64,000 nt of DNA from Manihot esculenta (taxonomy: Eukaryota > Streptophyta > Magnoliopsida > Malpighiales > Euphorbiaceae): positions 31,547,342 to 31,611,341 of the forward strand of contig NC_035172.2 of NCBI RefSeq assembly GCF_001659605.2. The letters are read 5' to 3'. The position numbers were made by a program, and so were the translations under genes. Positions 34,274 through 44,548 of the stretch are shown here, one piece after another. The stretch's first letter is position 1, and every line of letters begins with the position of its first letter. The notes beneath the pieces were generated by a model. It was not told the origin of the DNA. It ran no database searches and was given only the letters and a program-made list of their open reading frames with translations.

Positions 34274-34892
34274 GCTGTGCCACAGACTGTTTAACTTTCC
34301 CTTCAATGATTGCACTAGCCTCCATTCTCCGGGCCATATCCACAATGGCATGGAAACTCTCCCTCTCTGCTGATTGGATCAAGGAGGAATACCTGGAATG
34401 AAGCCTCATAATATACCTCCTAGCCTTCTTCTGGTCTATGTCAAGTGTTTGCCCTGCAAACGGCAACACTGTTCAAACTCGATCATCTTCAACTCCCTTG
34501 AGCTATCAGGGAAAGCCCATCCTACAAACTCATTAGCAAACTCCACCCATGATAGGCTATCCAACCTCGGGTTCACATAGTTTTTGAACCACTCTCGGGC
34601 CTTCTTGCACTTCAGTGTGAACCCAGCCATCTGAATGGCTCTACTGTCATCTGGCCCTAACTCATCTGTTATCATCTTGACCGTCCTGAGATACTCAAAC
34701 GGATCATCACCTGTTTCATACTTAGGAGCATCCAACTTCAAGTAATCAGTCATCTTGACCTTACTCCCTCCAGATGAGCTAGGTTTAGGTACTTGGGCTT
34801 CTGGGACTATAGGTTCAGCTGGTGGTGGAGGAGGTGCAACATCCCCTGGGTTAGGGTTTGCTGTACCTGGATAGAAAGATGGGGGTGGGTAC
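34274..34892 (-). pseudogene. Element C gag, central capsid part, frameshifted
   Basis: The minus-strand frame from 34903 reads [58 protein letters not shown] and [17 protein letters not shown], then shifts frame near 34450. The other frame supplies LPFAGQTLDIDQKKARRYIM and [23 protein letters not shown] small deletion therefore removed the LRQxxxMSxxEFTDKFLE segment and broke the gene. It is bounded by F on the upstream side and solo LTR E on the downstream side. Confidence 0.9.
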
Positions 34893-35720
34893 TGATAGAG
34901 CATATTTTAGTCCATTTTATCATTATGTTCTTGATGTTTATTTACATCTTTTCTGCTTAATTTTGTGGTTTTGATTATGTTTTGCAGATATTAGGTGTAA
35001 AGAGACAATCTGGAGAAAATGCTCTTAAAACTGCTAAAAAGTGCCAAATATCGAAAGTGCCAAGAAAGGAAAGTTTTCAAATAAGGAAAGTTTTCAGAAA
35101 AGGAAAGTTTTCAAATGAGGAAAGTGCAGAAGCAAAAGCAAACAAGGAAAGCTCAGTCAAAAGATTATTTGAAATTCAAATCGCAGATCTTTCTTTCCTT
35201 GTTCAAAGATGTGCACACACTGCAGCAGTCATATCTTCCTATTTAGGCAGCAAGATCTCAAAGAGATGCTCTTCCTCTTCTGCATTCAATATTCAAATTT
35301 CAAAAGAGGCTTCACCTAAAAAGGAATGTATAGACAAGCATATCTTCCCCTTTGAAGATCAAAATTCGTGCATCCTTCCTATTCAGAAACAATCTGCGCG
35401 CTTTCCTCTTCTGAAAGCCATCTGCGCGCCACCTTCCTTTTCTGTAATAACTTGGGCAACAAGTTAAGTATGGGCAGCATCTTGGGCAGCCTCTACACTA
35501 ATTAGGAAGTAAGGTCAGCATCTAAACTTATTTAGGAAGCACAATCTGCGCCTCTTTCCCTTTCTGAGACCAAACCGCGCGCACCAACTTCCTTCCGCAA
35601 AGCATTCGCGCGCAGCCTTCCTTCTGAAGCCGAAAAACGCGATTCTTTCCTTTTCAGACATAACTAGGATAGAAAATACCTCTTGGGCAGTAAGTATGAC
35701 CTAGGACAATACTTTTCAAC

Positions 35721-35728
35721 TATAAAAG
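35721..35728 (+). promoter_or_regulatory. TATA box of element F
   Basis: TATAAAAG in CAACTATAAAAGGCCAC, also at 39819 in the 3' LTR. Transcription would start near 35750. Confidence 0.65.
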
Positions 35729-35834
35729 GCCACATAAGGAGCCTCTACAGGCCCCGAACACACCACCTTGGAGACACCTACGAATTCACATCTCTTCTTC
35801 TACCTTTCTTCTTTTCTTTTATTTTTGGTTTTGT

Positions 35835-35854
35835 TTCAGCCATGAGAGGCTGAA
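35835..35854 (+). promoter_or_regulatory. Leader hairpin containing a three-codon reading frame
   Basis: TTCAGCC and GGCTGAA pair perfectly (7 bp) around ATGAGA. The hairpin contains ATG AGA GGC TGA, a minimal upstream frame, about 85 bases after the expected transcription start. The same element lies at 39933-39952 in the 3' LTR. A role in translation is inference. Confidence 0.5.
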
Positions 35855-36741
35855 ATCTTTTATTCTAGTTGAAGATTAGGTGATGCTTTAGTTGTTTTAT
35901 GGATTGGGAGACTTGATCAAATATTGTTTATCTTTTGTTATTCAATATTCATACAATCTCATGCTTAATTCCATTGTTGCTTTGTTGTTTTGATCAATAT
36001 GGCCAATTGATTCTTGATTGCAAAGTAATAATATGTTAGTTTGGATGATTTAAGTCCGTAATTGCTTAGATTATTCTTACATGAGAACACTTGGGATAAA
36101 ACCCAAGGAAATTGTATGATCTAGCGTTATCTCCATACGTTTGGGTAGCTAGGATTGGATCTCTCTATTTCTTAATGCAATTGACAATTGTTTTGATGTC
36201 TAAGGCCCAAGGACGTTCCTTGGCAATTTGTTAATTAGTAATTAATTAGAGGACGTTCCCTAATTGGTTTAATCATAAGGAGAGATAATGGTGGTGAGAA
36301 GCGTCTTCCATCTCCATAACTAATCTATTGAATCAACCCAAAGGAAACTAAGTGTCAATGATCAATCCCAACAACTAAAGTGGATCCAATTCTTCAACTA
36401 GATCTTTCTTATTATTTATCTCTCTTTATTTTTATTATTTGCCTTATTTTTATTGCTTTCAGTTTTAGATTAATTAAATCAATCTCAAAACCCTCCATTT
36501 TACTTTTATGGCAATTTATTTTTTTTCTGTTTCCAGTTTATCTCATTTGATCCCACTTTCAGTCTTTTATCTCATCTTTAATTTATTATTGTTTCAGTTT
36601 ATTTTATTGGTCTTATTGAGAAAAATAAATAGGTAATCAATTCTCTGTGGATTCGATCCTTTCACCACTATCTGCAGTTGTAAAATTGTTGATAACCAGA
36701 AAGGTTATTTTTGACCGGCCTCGACAACCGCGATAAAAAAT

Positions 36742-36759
36742 TGGCGCCTTTGCCGGGGA
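36742..36759 (+). other. Primer-binding site of element F, tRNA-Asp type
   Basis: TGGCGCCTTTGCCGGGGA matches the complement of the 3' end of plant tRNA-Asp (TGGCGCCGTTGCCGGGGA) except for one base. This differs from the tRNA-Met site of all other elements in the window. Confidence 0.85.
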
Positions 36760-36866
36760 GTTGATTTAACTTATTTGCTTTTCTTTCAGGACCAAATAAA
36801 AAAAAAAAAAGAAAGGTAGCACCACCGAATCTACCTCTAAAGAAGTCACCATCGCTGAATTAAATC

Positions 36867-37400
36867 ATGGATGAGGAATGGACACCTTTTCGCCTCGCAG
36901 AACTTTATGAACAAATCGCTGCTGCGAAAAGTTTTGTTATAGACCAAACTGCACAAGCTCTTGAGGCACAACAACTCCAACAAATACATGCATGTGAAGG
37001 ATTCTATGAACCATCAAGATATGCAATGCCTCAAGATCTCAGAACTAATCTTCATAAGACGTTGGAGACTTTGCAAAATGTCCAACAAGAAGCAGATCGA
37101 ATAGCCGCCAAAATGAGAGCAAACATGGTAAGAAAAGAGGAAGAGCTCCAAGATGGTGAGACAGATGATGAAAGTTGGCAAGTACAAGAACAAGCCTCTG
37201 AAGAAATACAACCAGAATATTGTTTGTCCAAACAAACTGATCAAACTGATCAAACAGAACTTGTTGATAGTTTAGATATCATTGATTGTTTAAACAAAGA
37301 TGTTTTTGATATAAAAGATGATATACTAAATGATGATCCTTGCAGGGAAGAGAGCCAAAAAGAGCCAGAACTGAAAGAAACTAACTGTTACATCCAATAG
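36867..37400 (+). CDS. Element F ORF, first part, unknown function
   Basis: A 177-residue frame beginning MDEEWTPFRLAELYEQ. It is acidic, with a Gln/Ala-rich segment (QALEAQQLQQIHACEG) that could form a helix or coiled coil, and an Asp/Glu-rich second half. I see no cysteine knuckle, protease, or RT motif. It ends at TAG 37398-37400 (context CAA TAG GTG), after which the same frame stays open to 37985, so the two parts were probably one 372-codon protein. The position just after the primer site is where gag normally sits, but similarity to Gag is not evident to me. Confidence 0.6.
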   Translation: MDEEWTPFRLAELYEQIAAAKSFVIDQTAQALEAQQLQQIHACEGFYEPSRYAMPQDLRTNLHKTLETLQNVQQEADRIAAKMRANMVRKEEELQDGETDDESWQVQEQASEEIQPEYCLSKQTDQTDQTELVDSLDIIDCLNKDVFDIKDDILNDDPCREESQKEPELKETNCYIQ

Positions 37401-37985
37401 GTGGACTGCAAACACGCACAGAACAAAGGAGAGCCAATCACACCTCTTCAGATCAATCTTGCGCAGTCAGAAGGAACTCCAACTGAACCACCTCAGCTTG
37501 GACCGCAGATCAATCTTGCGCAAGAAGGAGTACCTGAAATCCTTTCAGGCGCGTCCTTTCAGCTTCCAACACAAATCAGTCTTCCACCTCAGTTAGGTCC
37601 TATACAGAAGGAGGAAACTAAAACTCCTTTCATCCTTCCAATGCAAACAGTCCATGCCCAGGAGGAACAAATGGTAGTCCAATGGCCCAAACCAAAGGAG
37701 CATGCAGATCAATGCCTGCCCAAACCTCCAGATAAGGTAGAATTTGTTTTGCCTGAACTTAATGCCAAATTGCAGCCACCCATGGAGAAATATCAATTGA
37801 AGTTGGAAGTGCTCAAAAATGCAAACATAAGGGCTAGAGGCACACCTCATCTGAAAGAGGAGAAGCTAATCATGTTACTTCATGAGTACATGAAAAAAGT
37901 AGGATGGGCTATGACAAAATCAAAAGGAGTGCTACACTTTTTGCTCAATGCAGTTGGGACTCTTTTCCCTTCCCCAATTACTTGA
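37401..37985 (+). CDS. Element F ORF, second part, possible pol-linker relic
   Basis: This is the same frame as the first part, separated by one TAG. It is Pro/Gln-rich with a repeated INLAQ motif (QINLAQSEG..., QINLAQEGV...). Its C-terminal 50 residues (KEEKLIMLLHEYMKKVGWAMTKSKG) resemble the segment before RT in Athila-type pol, where a KAIGWTLADIKG-like sequence is found; this is a weak match from memory of the family. No catalytic domain follows. It probably represents a much reduced gag-pol of a non-autonomous derivative. Confidence 0.5.
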   Translation: MDCKHAQNKGEPITPLQINLAQSEGTPTEPPQLGPQINLAQEGVPEILSGASFQLPTQISLPPQLGPIQKEETKTPFILPMQTVHAQEEQMVVQWPKPKEHADQCLPKPPDKVEFVLPELNAKLQPPMEKYQLKLEVLKNANIRARGTPHLKEEKLIMLLHEYMKKVGWAMTKSKGVLHFLLNAVGTLFPSPIT

Positions 37986-38065
37986 GCCTTGATCAAGTGG
38001 ATCGCACCATGTACACCACACCCAGGGGAGTACTCAGTTTTCTTTGTTCTTTTATGTTTTTTACA

Positions 38066-38100
38066 CATTGAGGACAATGCATGATTTAGGTGTGGGGGTG
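38066..38100 (+). other. Stem-loop plus polypurine tract, internal copy (element F)
   Basis: CATTG AGGA CAATG (38066-38079) is a 5-bp stem with an AGGA loop, followed within a few bases by TTTAGGTGTGGGGGTG. The arrangement repeats just before the 3' LTR at 38953-38990. Confidence 0.65.
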
Positions 38101-38952
38101 CATATTTCTAAATTTTTAAATTTTTGCTTTGATTTTCAGTTTGAATTTTTATTTTTCATTTTTCAGTGTGATTTTCAATTTTTTGTTTTGCTTTCAATAA
38201 CACACACAGATAGCCACAGTTTTTTTTTTTTATTTATTTTTTTTTCCGTTTTTGAGATGCTTTACTCATCATATGAACTATGTTGGATGAGCTTTTTTTT
38301 CCATGACCCCATTGATGTTATGACTCTTTAAACTTATGTTGAATCACTTACAGTGGGTTATATTCATGTTTGAGAATTGCCTTTTGAATTGAATCTTTGA
38401 GTTTTCCATGGTGAAAAATATATTGATGACCCTCAATTGATGAGAATAAATTGAAAATTGTGTGAATGAACTTAATGTAACTTGATTTAGCAATTGGTGT
38501 TGATTTGCCCAAATCATTGAGAGAAAGAAAATTCAGCAAAGGCAAAGTCCTCAAAAGCACAAAATCAAAAACTGTTCCAATGGTTAAAAGACTATGAACA
38601 ATGCTAGTAGCCAATTGGATGGGTGACCAACTGAAAAATATAAACCATGACATCAAAAATAGGTTGGTGACCTTTCCAAGCAAGATCTAAAGTGCAAAAG
38701 CCTGAATAAAGTACTTCAAGGTAAGGGCAAGTCAATCCAAAGGCTAGAAAAAGTCTTAACAAATTAATGTGCATATCTCTCTTGAGGAAAACAAATCCTA
38801 GCCATGGTAAGCAAAGGGAAACAAGGAAAGGGGGTAAGTAATCTTCATGCATATACTCTTCACTGCAATGATTCAAAATAGGTGTCTAGAGTAAGAGCTT
38901 AAGTGGAAATAAGGATCAAGTAGCAAAGAAAGCTTATTTGACTATGTTTATC
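38101..38952. other. Element F region between the two purine tracts, no gene
   Basis: First T-rich (38100-38260), then ordinary AT-rich sequence with no convincing frame or repeat. It may act as a spacer or carry packaging signals; nothing in the sequence decides this. Confidence 0.4.
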
Positions 38953-38990
38953 TGCTTGAGGACAAGCAAAAATCTAGGTGTGGGGGTATT
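38953..38990 (+). other. Stem-loop plus polypurine tract before the 3' LTR (element F)
   Basis: TGCTTG AGGA CAAGCA (38953-38968) is a 6-bp stem with the same AGGA loop as at 38066, followed by TCTAGGTGTGGGGGTATT, which abuts the 3' LTR at 38991. This is the expected plus-strand primer. Confidence 0.8.
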
Positions 38991-40835
38991 TGATAGAGCA
39001 TATTTTAGTCCATTTTATCATTATGTTCTTGATGTTTATTTACATCTTTTCTGCTTAATTTTGTGGTTTTGATTATGTTTTGCAGATATTAGGTGTAAAG
39101 AGACAATCTGGAGAAAATGCTCTTAAAACTGCTAAAAAGTGCCAAATATGGAAAGTGCCAAATATGGAAAGTTTCCAAATAAGGAAAGTTTTCAGAAAAG
39201 GAAAGTTTTCAAATGAGGAAAGTGCAGAAGCAAAAGCAAACAAGGAAAGCTCAGTCAGAAGATTATTTGAAATTCAAATCGCAGATCTTTCTTTCCTTGT
39301 TCAAAGATGTGCACACACTGCAGCAGTCATATCTTCCTATTTAGGCAGCAAGATCTCAAAGAGATGCTCTTCCTCTTCTGCATTCAATATTCAAATTTCA
39401 AAAGAGGCTCCACCTAAAAAGGAATGTATAGACAAGCATATCTTCCCCTTTGAAGATCAAAATTCGTGCATCCTTCCTATTCAGAAACAATTTGCGTGCT
39501 TTCCTCTTCTGAAAGCCATCTGCGCGCCATCTTCCTTTTCTGTAACAACATGGGCAACAAGTTGAGAATGGGCAGCATCTTGGGCAGCCTCTACACTAAT
39601 TAGGAAGTAAGGTCAGCATCTAAACTTATTTAGGAAGCACAATCTGCACCTCTTTCCCTTTCTGAGACCAAACCGCGCGCACCAACTTCCTTCCGCAAAG
39701 CATTCGCGCGCAGCCTTCCTTCTGAAGCCGAAAAACGCGATTCTTTCCTTTTCAGACATAACTTGGACAGAAAATACCTCTTGGGCAATAAGTATGACCT
39801 AGGGCAATACTTTTCAACTATAAAAGGCCACATAAGGAGCCTCTACAGGCCCCGAACACACCACCTTGGAGACACCTACGAATTCACATCTCTTCTTCTA
39901 CCTTTCTTCTTTTCTTTTATTTTTGGTTTTGTTTCAGCCATGAGAGGCTGAAATCTTTTATTCTAGTTGAAGATTAGGTGATGCTTTAGTTGTTTTATGG
40001 ATTGGGAGACTTGATCAAATATTGTTTATCTTTTGTTATTAAATATTCATACAATCTCATGCTTAATTCCATTGTTGCTTTGTTGTTTTGATCAATATGG
40101 CCAATTGATTCTTGATTGCAAAGTAATAATATGTTAGTTTGGATGATTTAAGTCCGTAATTGCTTAGATTATTCTTACATGAGAACACTTGGGATAAAAC
40201 CCAAGGAAATTGTATGATCTAGCGTTATCTCCATACGTTTGGGTAGCTAGGATTGGATCTCTCTATTTCTTAATGCAATTGACAATTGTTTTGATGCCTA
40301 AGGCCCAAGGACGTTCCTTGGCAATTTGTTAATTAGTAATTAATTAGAGGACGTTCCCTAATTGGTTTAATCATAAGGAGAGATAATGGTGGTGAGAAGC
40401 GTCTTCCATCTCCATAACTAATCTATTGAATCAACCCAAAGGAAACTAAGTGTCAATGATCAATCCCAACAACTAAAGTGGATCCAATTCTTCAACTAGA
40501 TCTTTCTTATTATTTATCTCTCTTTATTTTTATTATTTGCCTTATTTTTATTGCTTTCAGTTTTAGATTAATTAAATCAATCTCAAAACCCTCCATTTTA
40601 CTTTTATGGCAATTTATTTTTATTCTGTTTCTAGTTTATCTCATTTGATCCCACTTTCAGTTTTTTATCTCATCTTTAATTTATTATTATTTCAGTTTAT
40701 TTTATTGGTGTTGTTGAGAAAAATAAATAGGTAATCAATTCTCTGTGGATTCGATCCTTTCACCACTATCTGCAGTTGTAAAATTGTTGATAACCAGAAA
40801 GGTTATTTTTGACCGGCCTCGACAACCGCGAGTCA
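38991..40835 (+). repeat. Element F 3' LTR
   Basis: 1845 bp, beginning TGATAGAGCATATTTTAG and ending AGTCA. Differences from the 5' LTR are few, including near 39149-39175 and at the very end. It contains TATA at 39819 and the hairpin at 39933-39952. Confidence 0.93.
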
Positions 40836-41265
40836 GGTACATAGGGTACTGTGGGTAGAAAGGTGGGTATGGCATGTAAGAAGGATAAGGGTTAAAGCTG
40901 GGGTAATCTGATGTACCTCCCATCGAATACCCGGGATTCTGTGAAAAGGGTGGGTATTGGGGTGGTTGAACAAACCCCGAGGCCTGAGTGCCTCCCTGAG
41001 ACTCTCCCATACCCTCTTCAGACATGCTCACACCAAGACTGCCATCCCTCCTCTGATCCACATCCATATCATCCCCCATATCTTCTGACACTCCACCTTG
41101 AACTGTTCCCCTTCTGCTCACATCAAAAGACCTTCTAGGGTCCCTTGACGCTCTCTCTCTACTAGATCTGCAAGACATTGCCCTAGGCAATGCAGGACGG
41201 GCATTTGTGCCCTCACTTTCCGGTGGGACTCCAGTCAATTGTGTAGATCGACGAGTTCCTCTCAT
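40836..41265 (-). pseudogene. Element C gag, N-terminal part
   Basis: Starts at ATG 41263-41265 (MRGTRRSTQLTGVPPESEG) and runs through the Ser/Arg-rich region, [29 protein letters not shown] and the Pro/Tyr-rich linker PYPSYMPYPPFYPQYPMY to the F insertion. The frame is open up to the junction. It continues at 34892. Confidence 0.9.
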
Positions 41266-41522
41266 CTTGCTTAATGAAAAATAGCACACACACATAAAAC
41301 ATCAGCATCAAATGGTTCATGTGGAAGCACATGAACCCGCATCACATACATCACATACATAGCATATCATCAATGCACATGCATAGAATCATGGCATTTC
41401 ACATCATCATTCAAGACAGGACTCTACATCCTATCCTAGTGGACATGATTTTTCCTATTGTGTTTGACCTTCTAGAACATCTATGAGCCCGAAACTCTCT
41501 AGGTCCAACCATATGAACCTAG

Positions 41523-41535
41523 GGCTCTGATACCA
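41523..41535 (-). other. Primer-binding site of element C
   Basis: On the minus strand, TGGTATCAGAGCC three bases from the 5' LTR end at 41539. Confidence 0.92.
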
Positions 41536-41538
41536 ATC

Positions 41539-41801
41539 TGTAACGACCCGAAATCCGGATCACTACCGGCGCTAGGATCCAGATCGGCTTAAGGCTGCCG
41601 GGACCCGTAGCAAGCCTAACATACATCCTGTACACCTGTTAAATCCCATACATGATCAAACATATACATAAAATTTAAACTTTTTCTTTCATTTACCAAG
41701 CTCAACCTGTGCATGCACAAACTCATAATCATAAAACCCCACACTGGAGCCCTCATCAACATATCATACATTAAACTTGGTTTACATAAACATCATAAAA
41801 C
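41539..41801 (-). repeat. Element C 5' LTR, inner part
   Basis: The 3'-terminal 263 bp of the minus-strand 5' LTR, cut by element G. It resumes at 56203. Confidence 0.92.
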
Positions 41802-42730
41802 TGTAATACCCGGCTAGATTTCGGCATCGGAATCCCTACCTTCCGGCGGAATCTCCGTTGGAATCGGGAATTCTGAAGATGCCAGAGGCTTCTAGAGGGG
41901 TAAAATGTGTTTTCTAAAATGTTTTTACTGATTTCATGGTTTTAAATGGAAAAAGAATTGAGTTTTTAAAAGAAAAGACCAAGGAGGCATTTGCCAGGTT
42001 CGGCCGCCGAAAGTGAAGTTCGGCCGCCGAACATGGAAAGGTTTTGGGAGCGCTTTTGGCCTCCGAAAGCTTTGTTTGAACGAACCAAGGGTCGGCCGCC
42101 GAACATGCATGAGTTTAGGGGGCACGTTAGGCTGCCGAAGGTCTTTGACCAGGCCGCCTATAAAGAGCCCTCAGATCGGAAATGGACGAGTTTTCTCCCC
42201 ATTCTCGAGCTCAGGTGAGTTTTTGTCCTCCCTTGGCCGTTTTCACGTTTTTCTTCATTTCCTTCATGTTTTTATGAGTTTCATGGTTGTTTTGAAGAGT
42301 TTTCAAGCTTAGATCTAAGTTTTGGGAGCTTGGAGACCCAAGGAGTAGTTTCCTCCCATCTCCAAGTTAGGGATCACACCAACCCTCGAGCTCCAAGAGG
42401 TAAGTGTAGATCTTTTCTTTCCTTTATGTTTTAATGAAGTTTTAAGAGGTTTTAATGGTTGAGTATGGGTAGATATGCATGTTTAGGTTTATGTGGGTTT
42501 TATGCCCAATGTATGTTATGTGATGTTATGTTGCATACAGGTCAAGCTCGGTATTTACATCAGATGTTTCAGTTTTTATGTTTAAGTTTTAATCATGTAT
42601 GGGATTTGACCAGGTGATAGGATGTATGTTTGGCTTGCTATGGGTCCCGGCGGCCTTAAGCCGATCTGGATCCTAGCACCGGTGGCGATTCGGGCCGTTA
42701 CAGAGGGGTATCGGTTTTCGGGCTGTTACA
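41802..42730 (+). repeat. Element G 5' LTR, short form
   Basis: It begins TGTAATACCCGGCTAGATTTCGG and ends GGGCTGTTACA. TATA box at 42159-42165, palindromes at about 41998-42100, donor-like AAGAG/GTAAGT at about 42396. The hairpin array, exon-like block and second palindrome cluster are missing. Confidence 0.92.
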
Positions 42731-42733
42731 GAG

Positions 42734-42746
42734 TGGTATCAGAGCC
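42734..42746 (+). other. Primer-binding site of element G
   Basis: TGGTATCAGAGCC, initiator tRNA-Met type, three bases after the LTR. Confidence 0.9.
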
Positions 42747-43087
42747 TAGGGCCTCATCAGTACGGTGTGTTGAGCAAAGATGCTCAAGGATTAGAGATAT
42801 ACCACATCGGAAAGAGGTTGGTTTAGAGGTCATAGAAGGGCAACCACAATAGGCAGAAATCATGTCCACTAGGATAGGATGTAGAGTCCTGTCTTGTATG
42901 ATGATGATGTGGAATGCAATGATTTTATGCATGGGCATTAATGTTATGTATGATATGTTATGTATGATATGTTATGTATGATATGCTATGTATGCTATGT
43001 ATGTTGCAAGTTCATGTGTTTTCATATGAACCGTATGATGCTCATGATTGTTTGTTTGCTTGTGTGTTGTTCTTTTGAGGAGCCAGA
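42747..43087 (+). other. Untranslated leader of element G
   Basis: Non-coding leader with a run of ATGATATGTTATGT-like repeats near 42945-42990. A pyrimidine-rich GTTCTTTTGAG sits shortly before the gag ATG, in place of the TTTTTCAG of siblings. Confidence 0.6.
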
Positions 43088-43900
43088 ATGCGAGGTGCTC
43101 GTCGATCTGTGGAATCGACTGGAGTTCCATCTGAGAGGGAAGGTTTGGACACCTTTCCCCCTGCTCTGCCAAGAGCGCAGTCGTGGGGAGTCAGCAGATG
43201 GGGAACATCGAGGGACCCTGGAAGGTCTTTTGATGCAAGCAAAGAAGGAATGGCTCCAAAAAGGATGTCGGCTAGTGTGAGGGAAGTAGAGTTGGAGGTT
43301 CAGAGAAGGGATTTCAATTTGGGAATCAGAGTGCCAGAAGAAGGTATGGGAGTTTTTCAGGAGGATGCTCAGACTCAGGATTCCAGAATTTCAAGTTTAG
43401 GAGGGATTGATCCCTCCACTCTGAGTACAGCCTCCACGAAAAGCAAGAAGTGGGGCAAAACCCTGAGGGGGAAGAAGAAGAAGTTTTGGAAGAATTTGAA
43501 GGCTAGTCTAGGTTTTGGTGGCTCAAGCTCTGGCTCATGCAGTTCAAGATGCATGAGGTGCGGAAGGCCGCACAAGGGAGTCTGTCTGATTGGGACTAAT
43601 CTATGTTTTAGATTCGGTCAGGAAGGGCACATGGTACGTGAGTGTCCCATTGCGCCCTGGTTGGCACAGTCTCAGCGGGCAACTTCAGGTAGAGCGGCTC
43701 AGCCAGCAGCTCTAGCCATGGTTCAGGTTAGTGGTCGAGGCAGAGGAAGAGGGTCAGCCTTTTCTTTTGAAGGTTCCCGTGGAGAAGGTCTGTCAGCTTC
43801 AGCTCGGATCTTCAACCAAGCTCAGCAGGAGGCAGACACATCGAACATGGTGGTGTCAGGTACGCTCACTTTTGAATGTTCTGATGTGTATGTTTTGTGA
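43088..43900 (+). pseudogene. Element G gag lacking the capsid region
   Basis: A 270-residue frame starting MRGARRSVESTGVPSEREG. The basic N-terminus leads to FQEDAQTQDSRIS and then directly to STASTKSKKWGKTLRGKKKKFWKN, so the Pro/Tyr-rich linker and the roughly 200-residue capsid-like part are missing in frame. The cysteine motif [12 protein letters not shown] is kept. The knuckle reads CFRFGQEGHMVREC, with phenylalanine replacing the second cysteine, which should abolish zinc binding. The frame stops at 43898-43900, in the protease (DVYVL then TGA). The copy cannot form particles by itself. Confidence 0.85.
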
Positions 43901-44548
43901 ACCCTGGAGTTTCTCTTTCTTTAGTTGCTCTAGGAGCCGTCGAGAGGTTGAGTTAATAGCTTCTAGGCTAGAGTGTTCTCTTTGGGTCAGTGGACCCAAG
44001 TGTGATCTATCTGTGGCAGAGTCAGTCTGCCGATCCAGTTCAGTGTCAGTTGAGGGTAGATGCCTTCCACCCGACTTTGAGGTCCTAGACTTGACTGTCT
44101 GGACGTCATCGAGGGATGGATTGGTTTCTGCTCGTGGTGCTATCTTGGTCTGCAGAAACAAGGTAGTCGGATTTTGAGGACAGGATGGGTCAGAGGTGGC
44201 CTTCTGAGGGAACACAGTAGGGATGCCTAGAGGTTTGATGTCAGCCTGTCAGGTTCGTAGGGTACGTAGGAGGGGTTTTCAGAGGGTTCTAGCTCTTGTT
44301 TGAGAGTTTAGCAGTCAGGTCCGGGAACCAGCCTCAGTGCCAATTGTAGAGAGAGAGTCTTAGATGTCTTCCTAGGCGAGCTGTCAGGTTTACCATCAGT
44401 TAGAGCGATAGAGTTTGGAATGGAAGTGGTACTTAGTACCAGAACCATTTCTATCTATCCCTATAGGATGGCACCTGCAGAGTTATAGGAACAGTAGAGT
44501 AGTGGCGAGAGCTTGGTAGAAAAGGAGTTTTATCCGACCTAGTACCTC
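43901..44548 (+). pseudogene. Element G protease and start of RT, decayed
   Basis: Protease-region similarity ([40 protein letters not shown]) is spread over different frames with stops, up to the RT start ([20 protein letters not shown]). Element H interrupts at 44549 after ACCTC. Confidence 0.8.

Larger units (their letters stand above)
34893..36735 (+). repeat. Element F 5' LTR
   Basis: It begins TGATAGAGCATATTTTAG. TATA box at 35721-35728, hairpin with a mini frame at 35835-35854, and two GGACGTTCC hairpins near 36207-36260. The exact 3' end is uncertain by a few bases because the last residues (CGCGATAA) differ from the 3' LTR (CGCGAGTCA). Confidence 0.9.
34893..40835 (+). mobile_element. 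Element F: non-autonomous Tat/Athila-like LTR retrotransposon
   Basis: LTRs at 34893-36735 and 38991-40835 are nearly identical, with GGTAC duplications at 34888-34892 and 40836-40840. The 5' LTR is followed by a tRNA-Asp-type primer site. The internal region of only about 2.25 kb encodes one interrupted frame of about 370 codons and no RT, RNase H or integrase, so mobility must depend on another element. It is unrelated in sequence to all other LTRs here. Assignment to the Tat/Athila branch rests on the primer site, the GAGGACAAGCAAA plus GGTGTGGGGG tract and a weak pol-like match, so it is moderately sure. Confidence 0.9.

Noticed and set aside
34982..35467. 161-codon frame in the F LTR, repeated at 39080-39565
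   Set aside because: It is present twice only because the two LTRs are near-identical. It lies upstream of the TATA box and has no recognised domain, so coding is unsupported.
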